Below are positions 18,209 to 27,300 of a DNA stretch of 64,000 nucleotides, in pieces. The notes below the pieces were generated by a model. The model had not been told where the DNA came from and made no database searches. It saw only the letters and a list, made by a program, of their open reading frames with translations. This stretch comes from Schlesneria sp. DSM 10557 (lineage in GTDB: Bacteria > Planctomycetota > Planctomycetia > Planctomycetales > Planctomycetaceae): NCBI RefSeq assembly GCF_041860085.1, contig NZ_CP124747.1, forward strand, positions 2,108,001 through 2,172,000, written 5' to 3'. Positions within the stretch are counted from its first letter, which is position 1. Each line of letters begins with the position of its first letter. The translations under genes were made by a program, and so were the position numbers.

Positions 18209-19204
18209 CTATTCAGCGCGCAGCGGTCGCAGCATCAAGGCGCGGGTGGCATCGCTGGCGGAACGATCTTCGTACAGGACTCGATAGACTTCGCTCGTGA
18301 TCGGCATTTCGATTCCTTCCTGTTCGGCCACATCGAAAACGCTCTTCGCTGTTGCGACTCCCTCTGCGACGGCATCCATACTGACCAGAATCTGGGACAG
18401 TGTTTCGCCTTTTCCCAGGCGGACGCCCACTCCACGGTTTCGCCCATACGGGCTGACACAAGTGGTGATCAAGTCTCCCATTCCCGCCAGACCTGCAAAC
18501 GTCGTCGCTTCCGCCCCGAATCGCTGACCGAACCGGGTCATCTCGACCAATCCGCGAGTCATCAGCGATGACTTGGCATTATCACCAAAACCGAGGCCGT
18601 CCGAGATTCCTGCCGCGATGGCAATCACATTCTTCAATGCCGCCGCCAGTTCCACACCGATCAGATCAAGATTCGTATAGACCCGGAATCGCTCGGTGTT
18701 GAACATCCGCTGGACCTGTCGAGCCAGTCCCAGATCCCCGCTGGCGGCAACGACCGTCGCAGGCATCCGCCGCGAAATTTCTTCTGCGTGGCTCGGACCA
18801 CCGACCGCCACCACCGCTCGGCCGCCAAGGACCTCGGTGATGATCTCGCTGGGTCGCATGAACGTTTCGTTTTCGATTCCTTTGATCACGCTGATCATGG
18901 GCCGGTTGCGATTCAGATACGGTCGCATCTCCATCAAGCTGGCACGCAGGAACTGAGTCGGGATCGCCGCAACGATGTACTCACAATCTTTCAATGCCAG
19001 CTCGATCTCGGACGTCATCCAGACCTGATCAGGCAACTTGACGCCGGGGAGCAACCGCTGATTTTCACGCGTGCTCTGCATCTGTGCGACATGGTCAGGA
19101 TTGCGCCCCCAGATGCAGACCTGCTGATCTTCGTGTTCGGCCAGCAGGATTGCACAGGCCGTTGCCATTGCGCCATTGCCCAGGACTGTAATCTTCGTTG
19201 TCAT
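18209..19204 (-). CDS. gpsA: Glycerol-3-phosphate dehydrogenase [NAD(P)+]
   Basis: 331-aa cytosolic enzyme reducing dihydroxyacetone phosphate to sn-glycerol 3-phosphate for phospholipid synthesis. The N-terminal nucleotide-binding motif is ITVLGNGAMATA, with Ala where the last Gly of GxGxxG is usual. IKGIE (107-111), VGGPSHAEE (134-142) and the catalytic Lys191 in AAALKNVIAIAAGISDGL are all present, as is the C-terminal GLAGMGDLITTC signature. Its ATG (19202-19204) overlaps the TGA of the upstream beta-barrel/beta-helix gene in an ATGA junction, implying translational coupling to a functionally unrelated surface protein. A strong terminator follows. Confidence 0.95.
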   Translation of the reverse strand: MTTKITVLGNGAMATACAILLAEHEDQQVCIWGRNPDHVAQMQSTRENQRLLPGVKLPDQVWMTSEIELALKDCEYIVAAIPTQFLRASLMEMRPYLNRNRPMISVIKGIENETFMRPSEIITEVLGGRAVVAVGGPSHAEEISRRMPATVVAASGDLGLARQVQRMFNTERFRVYTNLDLIGVELAAALKNVIAIAAGISDGLGFGDNAKSSLMTRGLVEMTRFGQRFGAEATTFAGLAGMGDLITTCVSPYGRNRGVGVRLGKGETLSQILVSMDAVAEGVATAKSVFDVAEQEGIEMPITSEVYRVLYEDRSASDATRALMLRPLRAE

Positions 19205-22200
19205 TGCAGATAACCGTTGATGTAGAATCCGCCGGTGTACGAATTCACTGGTGCCGAGAACAGGGTTTGAGGAGTGCTTGCATTATAGATCAAGTTGTTG
19301 ACGGTTCCCATGAACTGAACCGTCGGGGTGATGTTGGTGAACATAATTCCGTAGTGCGGGGTGAGGTCGTTCGCCAGCAGGTTGATCGTGTTGCCATCAA
19401 TCTGCATGCGGGAATTTGCCGCCACTTTGTCAAACAACATCCCGGTTGCACCACCCGCCTTGTCCGTGATGATGTTCGAAGCAATGTAGTCGGTGCTGGT
19501 CCCGCTGAGCGAGAACCGAAGCCCCGTTCCACCCGTGCCCCCGAACGTCACCGTGTTGGTGGCGATGTTCAAGCTCGACGTCGCGGCAGCGATCACAGAA
19601 ACCCCGGTTCCCTGGGCACCAGCGAATGTGATCGTGTTCCCATCGACCTGAGCTGTCATTGACGCCGTGGTCGAGGTCCCCTGAAGCAGGACACCTGTCA
19701 TCCCGGTCCCCTGGGCGAAGATCGTGTTGTTAGAGACACGGACGCTTTCAGGACCACTCCAGTTGACGTTGATCACGGGGCTGCTTCCCTGGGACGCGGT
19801 GATCGTGTTGGAAAGAATCGAAGCGGCCAGCGAGGCCCCTGTCCCGCTCGGCAGTGTCTGATAGAGAATCGCGGTTCCGTTGGCGTCGTTGATCGTGTTA
19901 CCCGAGATCTGCGAATTGAACGTTCCCGTGGTATCCGCCTGCACACGAATCGTTCCACCCCCGACGGCTCCGTTGCCGGTGAGAAGCGAGTTCTGCACGA
20001 CCAGTGTCGAATCGTTGAGCGAATCGATTGCGTATCCGGTCGAGCCGGTGATTCGTGCGTTCGAAAGCACCAGTTGACTGGACTTCGTCGAATGAATGCC
20101 GACACCATTGTTGGTCAGATCCAGCCAGTTCAGCTTGGCGACTCCGAAAGAGTTGATGATCACACCCTTTTCGGTGTTCTGGATGACGCCGCCGCTTCCC
20201 AGGGTGCCGTTCCCCTGGAGAGTCAGGTTCCCCAGGCTTTGGAGCAGGCTGATCCCGAACGGACCCCCGTCCACCGAGACATTCGAGAACGTCGCGTTGA
20301 TGGTCGATCCCTGAATATCAATTGCCGGTGCGTTGACCGTCTTCAACGTCCCATCGTTGACCTGCAGCTTGGAGACACCACGTGCGTATAAGCCTGTCGC
20401 GTTCTGGGTTGTCAGGTTCATGTTACCGAAGGTCACGTCACTGGAGGTGTTGACCAGCGAAACCGCAGGTGAAGCGGATGTCGTCGTCACGTTCAGGTGA
20501 TCAACGTTGATGATGGCATCCGATCCGTTCACCGTGAATCCTGCTCCATTGGGAGACGTAATCGTCGTGTAACCGAGGAAGTTGTAAGTGTTGTAATCGG
20601 TTGTCGTGACCCCATTATTGGTCGAGACAGTTCCGGTCGTTCCCGAGATCGCCACCGCAGGACCGAACGAGTGCGCGACATTCAGCGAGGCGATGGTTGC
20701 ATCCGTCGCCACGTTGCTCATCTTCAATCCTGCACCGCCAGTGGCCTTGATCGTCGCGTTGTTGATCAACAGCGAACCACCCTGCGTGTTCGAGACGGAA
20801 ATCCCGTCGCCGTCGGCAGTGATTGTATTTCCCGTTCCGTCGTACGAAATGTCGGCGTTCCCCCCATCAATCACGACACCGTTGCCGGATGCCGAATTGA
20901 TCTGGATGTTGGCCATCGTGACATCACCGGACGAGTTATTCAGGTTGATTGCGTCGCCATCCACCTGCGTGAATGTCAAATCGCGTAGCGTCACGTCAGC
21001 AGCGTTCGTTCCCTGAATGGCGTTGCCGCCAATATGGTTGAAGTTGAAACCAGACACCTGGGTGTTCGAGGCCAGCGTGACAGCAGGACCATTCGTCCCT
21101 TCGAACCGTGGCGTGACCGTTGCGTTCCCGAGCTGGGCCGACTGCGACAAGCTCGGCAGCTTCACGAAACCGCCGCCGGCGATGGCCAGCGCGGGCATTG
21201 CCTGACTGTTCTCACCCAGCAACTGTTGTCCTTCAGACAGCGTGACAGATTCGTTGATAATCGATCCGCTGCGGACGAAGATCACGTCGGCCCCGGTTGC
21301 CAGAGCGTTTTTCAGACTGTTATGTGGATTTGTCGTGGTCCCATCGCCCGATGGTTCAAAGTAGGGATCGCCGCCACCAGTGAAGTAGGGGTTCCCGGAG
21401 GAGTAGGGCTGTCCTTCCTGATAGACCTGTTCGATATGGTAGGGGAGACCCGTGGCGGGATTAATCGCCACTTTGTCGTTTTCATACGACTTGTCGTGGC
21501 TGATGATTACGTTGTAATTTCGCTCGACGAACCGGAACGGATTCGGCGTATTTCGTTTCCAGCCACTTGCCGGGTTGTTGCTGCCGAACGGAAGTTGCAG
21601 CGAGACACCTGCCATCAGGTTATTGCCGTAAAGTGGATCGTTGGTGTAAAGCAACTGCCCGGTCACACCATTGTTGTACACCGCTTCGGCGCGCATCCGG
21701 AACCCATCGACGTTGCCTCTGGTTCCCCCTTCAAAGTGGTATCCGCCGATGAAACCTCGCAACCAGTGGCGGTCGCGGATCGGGTGACTGTAACCGACTT
21801 CGAAATCGACCCCTGTCAGTGCCGATCCCTGATCGACCGCTTGCCCATACAGCAATTGATGGCCGACAATCCGTTCCGCACCGATCGAACTCGAGTAGGT
21901 TTGTTCGGACGTGACAGGAATATAGACGTTGGACCGAAGTTCGTACCGATCGATCAACCCTTCGAAGCTCAGACCCACCTGATGAAACAGGCGTTTTGAG
22001 GTGTCGTCGGCGTCATACCAGATACTGGCCCCCCCCCAGGCATTGTAGTCCTCGCTGAGGTAGCGATAACCGAGACCAAAGTTGCCCCCCAGACGCGACC
22101 GGTTCGAAACAAAGCCACGGACGTCTGCAAACAGAAAATGCTCGTCCGCCAGCATGTAGGGCATGACTTCAAACGGTGTGATCGTGTCATTACGACCGAA

Positions 22201-22575
22201 GGTTTTGCCCATCAGGTGGCTCATCCGCCCGATGGCCCCAATCCCGTCCTCGACTTCGACTGGTTCGTAAGTCGTCATCGAGAAGAAGGTCTTGAATGTC
22301 CGGGGAGGACGCTTCTTTTTTCTCTGTTGCGATTGAAGACGTTCCTGCCGTGCTCTCGCCAGCGCCCGTTCCTTGAAGATGTCTGTCTCTTCGCTGATGG
22401 GTTCAGGGAAATCAGGAGAGTCGGACTGGGCACGGATAGTTGTCACCCAGTCTTCGGCACTGGCCGCGCGATGTGCGACGCTGTCACTAGCGAGGGAGAG
22501 CAAAGCACCCAGCCAGATTCCTGCTGTGCACTGGTTCCAGAGAGAACCTGACCAGAATCGATTTAACACCGGCAT
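19201..22575 (-). CDS. Outer-membrane beta-barrel with C-terminal beta-helix passenger (inverse autotransporter-like)
   Basis: 1124-aa surface protein. A long signal peptide precedes a basic, charged segment (residues about 60-95). A beta-barrel follows at about 110-360, whose strands LGGNFGLGYRYLSEDYNAWG, GASIWYDADD, HQVGLSFEGLIDRYELRSN and VYIPV match the inverse autotransporter (intimin/invasin) barrel. From about 420 on there are many short repeats such as VTLRDLTFTQVDGDAINLNN and LRFSLSGTSTDYIASN, typical of a right-handed beta-helix that the barrel would display. The start at 22575 has AAGGA nine bases upstream; a GTG at 22596 is an alternative. The stop overlaps the gpsA start by 4 nt. 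I infer adhesion or a surface role. Confidence 0.72.
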   Translation of the reverse strand: MPVLNRFWSGSLWNQCTAGIWLGALLSLASDSVAHRAASAEDWVTTIRAQSDSPDFPEPISEETDIFKERALARARQERLQSQQRKKKRPPRTFKTFFSMTTYEPVEVEDGIGAIGRMSHLMGKTFGRNDTITPFEVMPYMLADEHFLFADVRGFVSNRSRLGGNFGLGYRYLSEDYNAWGGASIWYDADDTSKRLFHQVGLSFEGLIDRYELRSNVYIPVTSEQTYSSSIGAERIVGHQLLYGQAVDQGSALTGVDFEVGYSHPIRDRHWLRGFIGGYHFEGGTRGNVDGFRMRAEAVYNNGVTGQLLYTNDPLYGNNLMAGVSLQLPFGSNNPASGWKRNTPNPFRFVERNYNVIISHDKSYENDKVAINPATGLPYHIEQVYQEGQPYSSGNPYFTGGGDPYFEPSGDGTTTNPHNSLKNALATGADVIFVRSGSIINESVTLSEGQQLLGENSQAMPALAIAGGGFVKLPSLSQSAQLGNATVTPRFEGTNGPAVTLASNTQVSGFNFNHIGGNAIQGTNAADVTLRDLTFTQVDGDAINLNNSSGDVTMANIQINSASGNGVVIDGGNADISYDGTGNTITADGDGISVSNTQGGSLLINNATIKATGGAGLKMSNVATDATIASLNVAHSFGPAVAISGTTGTVSTNNGVTTTDYNTYNFLGYTTITSPNGAGFTVNGSDAIINVDHLNVTTTSASPAVSLVNTSSDVTFGNMNLTTQNATGLYARGVSKLQVNDGTLKTVNAPAIDIQGSTINATFSNVSVDGGPFGISLLQSLGNLTLQGNGTLGSGGVIQNTEKGVIINSFGVAKLNWLDLTNNGVGIHSTKSSQLVLSNARITGSTGYAIDSLNDSTLVVQNSLLTGNGAVGGGTIRVQADTTGTFNSQISGNTINDANGTAILYQTLPSGTGASLAASILSNTITASQGSSPVINVNWSGPESVRVSNNTIFAQGTGMTGVLLQGTSTTASMTAQVDGNTITFAGAQGTGVSVIAAATSSLNIATNTVTFGGTGGTGLRFSLSGTSTDYIASNIITDKAGGATGMLFDKVAANSRMQIDGNTINLLANDLTPHYGIMFTNITPTVQFMGTVNNLIYNASTPQTLFSAPVNSYTGGFYINGYLQ

Positions 22576-23210
22576 CAGTAAACATCCTTTCCGCACGCAA
22601 TCGCAGCGGCGACAGGTGTGCGCAAAGACGATCTGGAGGGCGAGGATCGCACGAGTCTCAACACGAGACTGCTTCGCGAAAAGCCGCTCAGATTCGTATT
22701 AATTGAAGAAGCTGGGAAACAGACGGAGATAGTCTCAGACAGGATCGGCAGGGGTATAAATTCTGAGCCCGGTTCTGTCGAGACCGACTTGCCCGGACTT
22801 GATCCCGTGCAGCGGGGTTTTCGCAAAGGCTTTTATTTCAGTCACTTTTTTCACCGGGCATCCGCAGATTCTGCCGGAGCCACGCCCCGTTTGAAGCCTG
22901 ACGGAGCGATTCGTCCGTCGCCAGGACTGCGTTGCCGCGAAGGTTTTTGATTCGGTCTGCAAGCGGTCGACGCTGAGTGGCTCGCCCACCCGCATTCTCG
23001 GCTCAATAACCGAGGCCTGCGGCTCTTCACCGCTTTGAAATCTAAACGCAAGCCATTTTGAGCAAATGAGTTAACAGCGACACCCCGCAGATCACGCAAT
23101 CAGATTATGTCGCGCTTTCCTGCAAAGTCCTGCCTCCCACGCGGATCCTCGCATGGAGCGCAAGAGCAATACCCAAGATCATTGCGACGCACGATTCTCA
23201 GTCCAGAATC
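22576..23210. other. Intergenic region
   Basis: About 635 bp between two minus-strand genes. It should contain the promoter of the beta-barrel/beta-helix-gpsA transcript. No RNA gene or strong hairpin was recognised. Confidence 0.45.
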
Positions 23211-24248
23211 TTAACGCTGGTAGATCGGCAGATACCCGTACTCGACCGTCAGGGCCAGGACACTGAGGCTGGTTGAATAGACCATTCCGAAGGGTCGTTC
23301 ATTTCCATTCTTTGCCGTCCAGCTACCGTCAGGGCTCTGATTGTCGAGCAATTCTCGAAACAGAATCGCTTTGGTTCGATCCCAGTCCGCTCCACCATAT
23401 TTATAGGCGCCGATTGCGTGGTAATAGGCTCCGTAAAAGAACCAGTTATCCTGAATTCGCAGGGGCTGGCGATGGAGAAACTGAATTCCATTGTGCACTT
23501 CGGCATCGTCGAGATGATCGCAGACCTGAAGACACAAAATGCCCGCAGCCGTTAACGAGGAAGTCGGGCCACTACCGGGCTGATAACCAAACCCGCGGCC
23601 GTTTGCACATTTTTTGACGTACTCAACCGCCAGTTCAATTCGTTCGATCGGCACATCACACCCGATGTCCTTTGCCGCGCGAAGTGCCAGTAGCTGCCAT
23701 CCTGTCACGCTCAGATCACTGTCTTCACTATTATATTGATAGCGCCACCCGCCCCGTTCGCGGGGAGTTTTGCGGACCTGCTGAGCTTTCAGAATCAGCC
23801 GGATTCCATTCTCCAGCGCGGCCCGGACGCGAGGAGACGAATGCTTCTCCGACATTCCCAGGACTTCCGAGAGCATCAGCGTACTGATCCCATGGTCGTA
23901 CATGGGGCCGTGCCCCCGCGCGTCAATAATCATCCCATTGGGAACTTGATGCTGAATAACGTATTCAATTCCCCTGGCGATCGCGGCGCCGTAGGGTCCT
24001 TCCCCTGGGACGTGCCCGGCAGCCAGAAACGACATGACGGCGAGTGACGTTCCTGCCGTGGAGGGTCCCCGCTGATCGATTTGCCAGCTTCCATCCGCCG
24101 CCTGCCGCGACGCAATAAAGCGGAGCGCCTTCACGACTGCCTCATCGACCTCCTCATCTTCCACGGCAATCGCGGAAGAGATACAGACCAGGCAGAGTGC
24201 GAGGCCTCCAAAAAACGCGTAACCCAGGCAAAATGCGGGAAATCGCAC
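23211..24248 (-). CDS. Exported prenyltransferase/squalene-cyclase-repeat protein
   Basis: 345-aa protein with a signal peptide (GYAFFGGLALCLVCISSAIA) and an alpha/alpha-toroid of the terpene cyclase/prenyltransferase-repeat type. Repeats are ALRFIASRQAADGSW, GIEYVIQHQVPNGM, GIRLILKAQ, GGWRYQYNSEDSDLSVTGWQ and FRELLDNQSPDGSW. The catalytic DxDD of squalene-hopene cyclases is not evident, so a scaffold or ligand-binding role is likelier than cyclisation. The start is GTG 24248, with AAGGAG seven bases upstream; TTG 24251 is in frame. It follows the DUF4175-like gene by only 58 bp, so the two are probably one operon, as in other planctomycetes to my knowledge. Confidence 0.8.
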   Translation of the reverse strand: MRFPAFCLGYAFFGGLALCLVCISSAIAVEDEEVDEAVVKALRFIASRQAADGSWQIDQRGPSTAGTSLAVMSFLAAGHVPGEGPYGAAIARGIEYVIQHQVPNGMIIDARGHGPMYDHGISTLMLSEVLGMSEKHSSPRVRAALENGIRLILKAQQVRKTPRERGGWRYQYNSEDSDLSVTGWQLLALRAAKDIGCDVPIERIELAVEYVKKCANGRGFGYQPGSGPTSSLTAAGILCLQVCDHLDDAEVHNGIQFLHRQPLRIQDNWFFYGAYYHAIGAYKYGGADWDRTKAILFRELLDNQSPDGSWTAKNGNERPFGMVYSTSLSVLALTVEYGYLPIYQR

Positions 24249-24306
24249 CAAGACTCTCCTTCACAATCACTCATCCCCACCGAAGGGGTACCCGATAACA
24301 CGCGCT

Positions 24307-27300
24307 TCATTTGGCGGGCCTGGTGATTTGCTCAAAGTAGGATTTGATTCGATCAGCGTACTCAGGATGCGACTTCTTTCCGGCACCTTGCAGGATTTCC
24401 GTCCGCAACTGGCCGGGAAGGCGACCCCAGTTCTGACGGGCATGCTGCTGCAATTCGACTTCGAGCTGGCCCAGATCGACTCCCTCTGTGGTCCCCCCAG
24501 GAGTCGCTCCCTCACCACCATTTCCCGACGGCTCAGCCGGTTCGTTGCTGGGCGATCTTGCCGAAGGGGCGTCATTTCGGGAACGACCTTTTTGTTTCGA
24601 GTTCCTTCTGGCTCCTTCTTCGGACCTCAGCAATTTGGCAAACTGGCGAAACCGCTCCGCCGCACCGGCCAGCTGAGACGGACCTTCCGTTTCACTGGCG
24701 GCGGATTCGACCTCGGAAGACTCGTTCGAAGCAGCCGCTTGCTTTTGGGGTGAATCCTCCTCGTCCTCTGCTTTGTTCGTTTCAGGGTCTTTCATGGAGC
24801 CCGCTTCGGACGGAGGGTTACTAGAATCCTGTCCTTCACCCCGAATCGGTGAATCTGTTTCGTCGCCTTGGGGCGAAGAATCAGAATTATGGGATTCCTC
24901 GGATCCCGGTTTGCTCTGACTCTGTTCGGGGACTGTTTCGGAGGGAGCAGCGGGAGATTCTTTTCCGCTCGCGGGCCCCTCGGCTGTGGGGGCCGATCCC
25001 CCCTCCACAGCACCCTCGGCTTGAGAAGCTGACGATTCTGACGGTGATTTCGGGGAAGACGACGAAGGAGAATCACCAGGCTTTTCGCCAGCTTTCCCCT
25101 CATTGCCTTGCGACTGTCCTGAATCGCTGCCGTCTTCACCTTTCATACCCTCATCGCGTGCCCCCTTTGCGCCAACTTTGCCTGACGACTCCGACGATGA
25201 CTGCAAGGCCGATGACGAAGGGGGCCCCCCTGGCTTTCCTGCCCCCATTCCTTCACCGCCCGGGGACTGTCCTGAACCACCGTCCCCTTCACCATTCATT
25301 CCACCTTTTCCAGAGCCCTCGGTCCCGTCACTGCCATCCGATTTCGACGATGACTTCTGGGGCTGTTGACCGGCGGATTTCTCCTGGGGGGAATTTTTCT
25401 GGCCGGCTTTTGAGGCTGACGAGGCAGGTGATTTTTCAGCAGCCATTTGACTCTTTTCAGCCTTCGCCTGTTGCTGGGACTGATCGCGAGACGACTCTTC
25501 CTGTTTGTCAGACGGTTTTGCCTGTGATTCCTTCGCCGAGGCCGCAGGATCCTTGCCCGGTGGTGGCTCCTGACCGGCTTTCTTTCCGTCGGGCGAAGAA
25601 GAAGAAGCCTTTTCCTGGCTGAGTTTCATTTGTGCCAGCTTGATCTGGCGAGTCGCTTCGGCAACCTTCGCCCCGACCTGTTCGGGGACGGGTGTCACAC
25701 CCGGCGATCGAGGGGGCGTCGGCTTCACTTCGTTTGCGGCTTCGTTCAGTTTCTCCGTCGCCTCGGCCGCAGCCTGGGCAGAAGCAGATCTGTCTTTCTG
25801 GGCCTGTGCGTTCTCTGCTTTCCGCATGGCGGCTTCTGCCTGCTCCGTCGCCCGACGTGCTTTGTCTCCCGCCTCGGCCACTTCACGAGTATCGGGCCCC
25901 TTCAGCGGGGCCGACTTGAGCGTCTCGGTAGTCTCCGCCAGCTCACGCGACAACTGTTGCGCCGCAGCGGTGGCTCGACGCTGTGCTTCAATTCGGGCTC
26001 CCCGAACCGCCTCGGGAGATTTCGCCAGCTCTTCCAGTTCGCGTGCCATCTCTCGCTGCTGTTCGGCCAGCTGCTCTGCCTGACGCGATTGAGGGGTGGG
26101 GGACTGGCCGTCTGGATTCAACTGTTCACGCGTTGCGTCCGCTGCCGTTTCTGCACGACGCGCTGTTTCCGCGGCTGCTGCCAACTCCCCTCCCTGCGCC
26201 TGCTGTCGAGCCAGCTCAGCCTGACGAGCGAAGTCGGCCGCCTCCTTCGTCGCTGGTGAGTCTGCTCCGGTCTCTCGCAGCAGACCGATCGCCTGCTCAG
26301 TGGCGGCACGAGTGATCTGTTCCTGCTGCTTCATCGCCTTCGCACCCCGCTCACGCCAAGCCTGTTCATCACCGGACTCGGCTGACTTTGATTCCGCACC
26401 CTCGTTCGCGGGTGCACTCGTTCCTGTCTCGGAAGACCGCGTCTGTTGTCCAGCAGCGCTCCCGGTGTCCATTTCCCTGGATTCCGGTTTGGAACGACCT
26501 TGCTCGTTCGATTCCGCTTCGTGAGTTGCATCGGCACCGGGGGTCTGACCGGATTCCGAGTCCCGATCCTGCTTCGACTCTGGTACATCGTCGCCGGGGG
26601 TTTGGCCCTCAGGCGCCCCTTGAGGACCCGTTGCTGCTTCCACTCGGTTGGGTGATGGAGTCCCTTTTGGATTGTCAGACGCACTGGTCTGCGGGCGCGC
26701 TGGAGAAGATTGTGGCTCGGAACCGGTCTCTAACGACGCGCGATCTGCGGAAGCGTCATCATTCGCGCGGGGCTGCTGATTCGCCTGATCTTCTCCAGTC
26801 GGTTCGGCGTCCGACGCTGAATCCGTCGCTGGCGCCGCATGAGGCTTGGTCTGGGGACTGTCACCTGTGGCGACATCAGCCTCCTGCTTCATCGCGTGGG
26901 CAAGCTGGTCCTGCACCTGAGCAAGCTGTCGTGCCTGCTGGGCCAATTGGTTGAGTCGTTCCTGCTTATCTCGCCGTGCCGCCTCCAGAAGTTCAGGGTG
27001 GTTTTTCAGCAATTCATCCATCCGCTTGCTGAGCTGTTCTCCTTCATCTCTCAACTTCTGCAAGACTTCCAAGTCAACGTGACGAACCTCCTGATCCGCA
27101 GGAACAGACTCCCCTTCGTGCCCCTGATCATCCGGGACCGTCGCGGGAGGGCTCTTCTGAGCTGACGCGACCGTCTGAGGCTCTTCGTCGCGGGAGGAAT
27201 CTGCCGGGTCGGCGGGCTGTGTCAGCTCGGGCCGTTTGGCCAGTTCTTCGACCTGAGGGCGAGCCGTCTCGTCTGAAGCCGTGGCATCTGCCCGGTTGTC

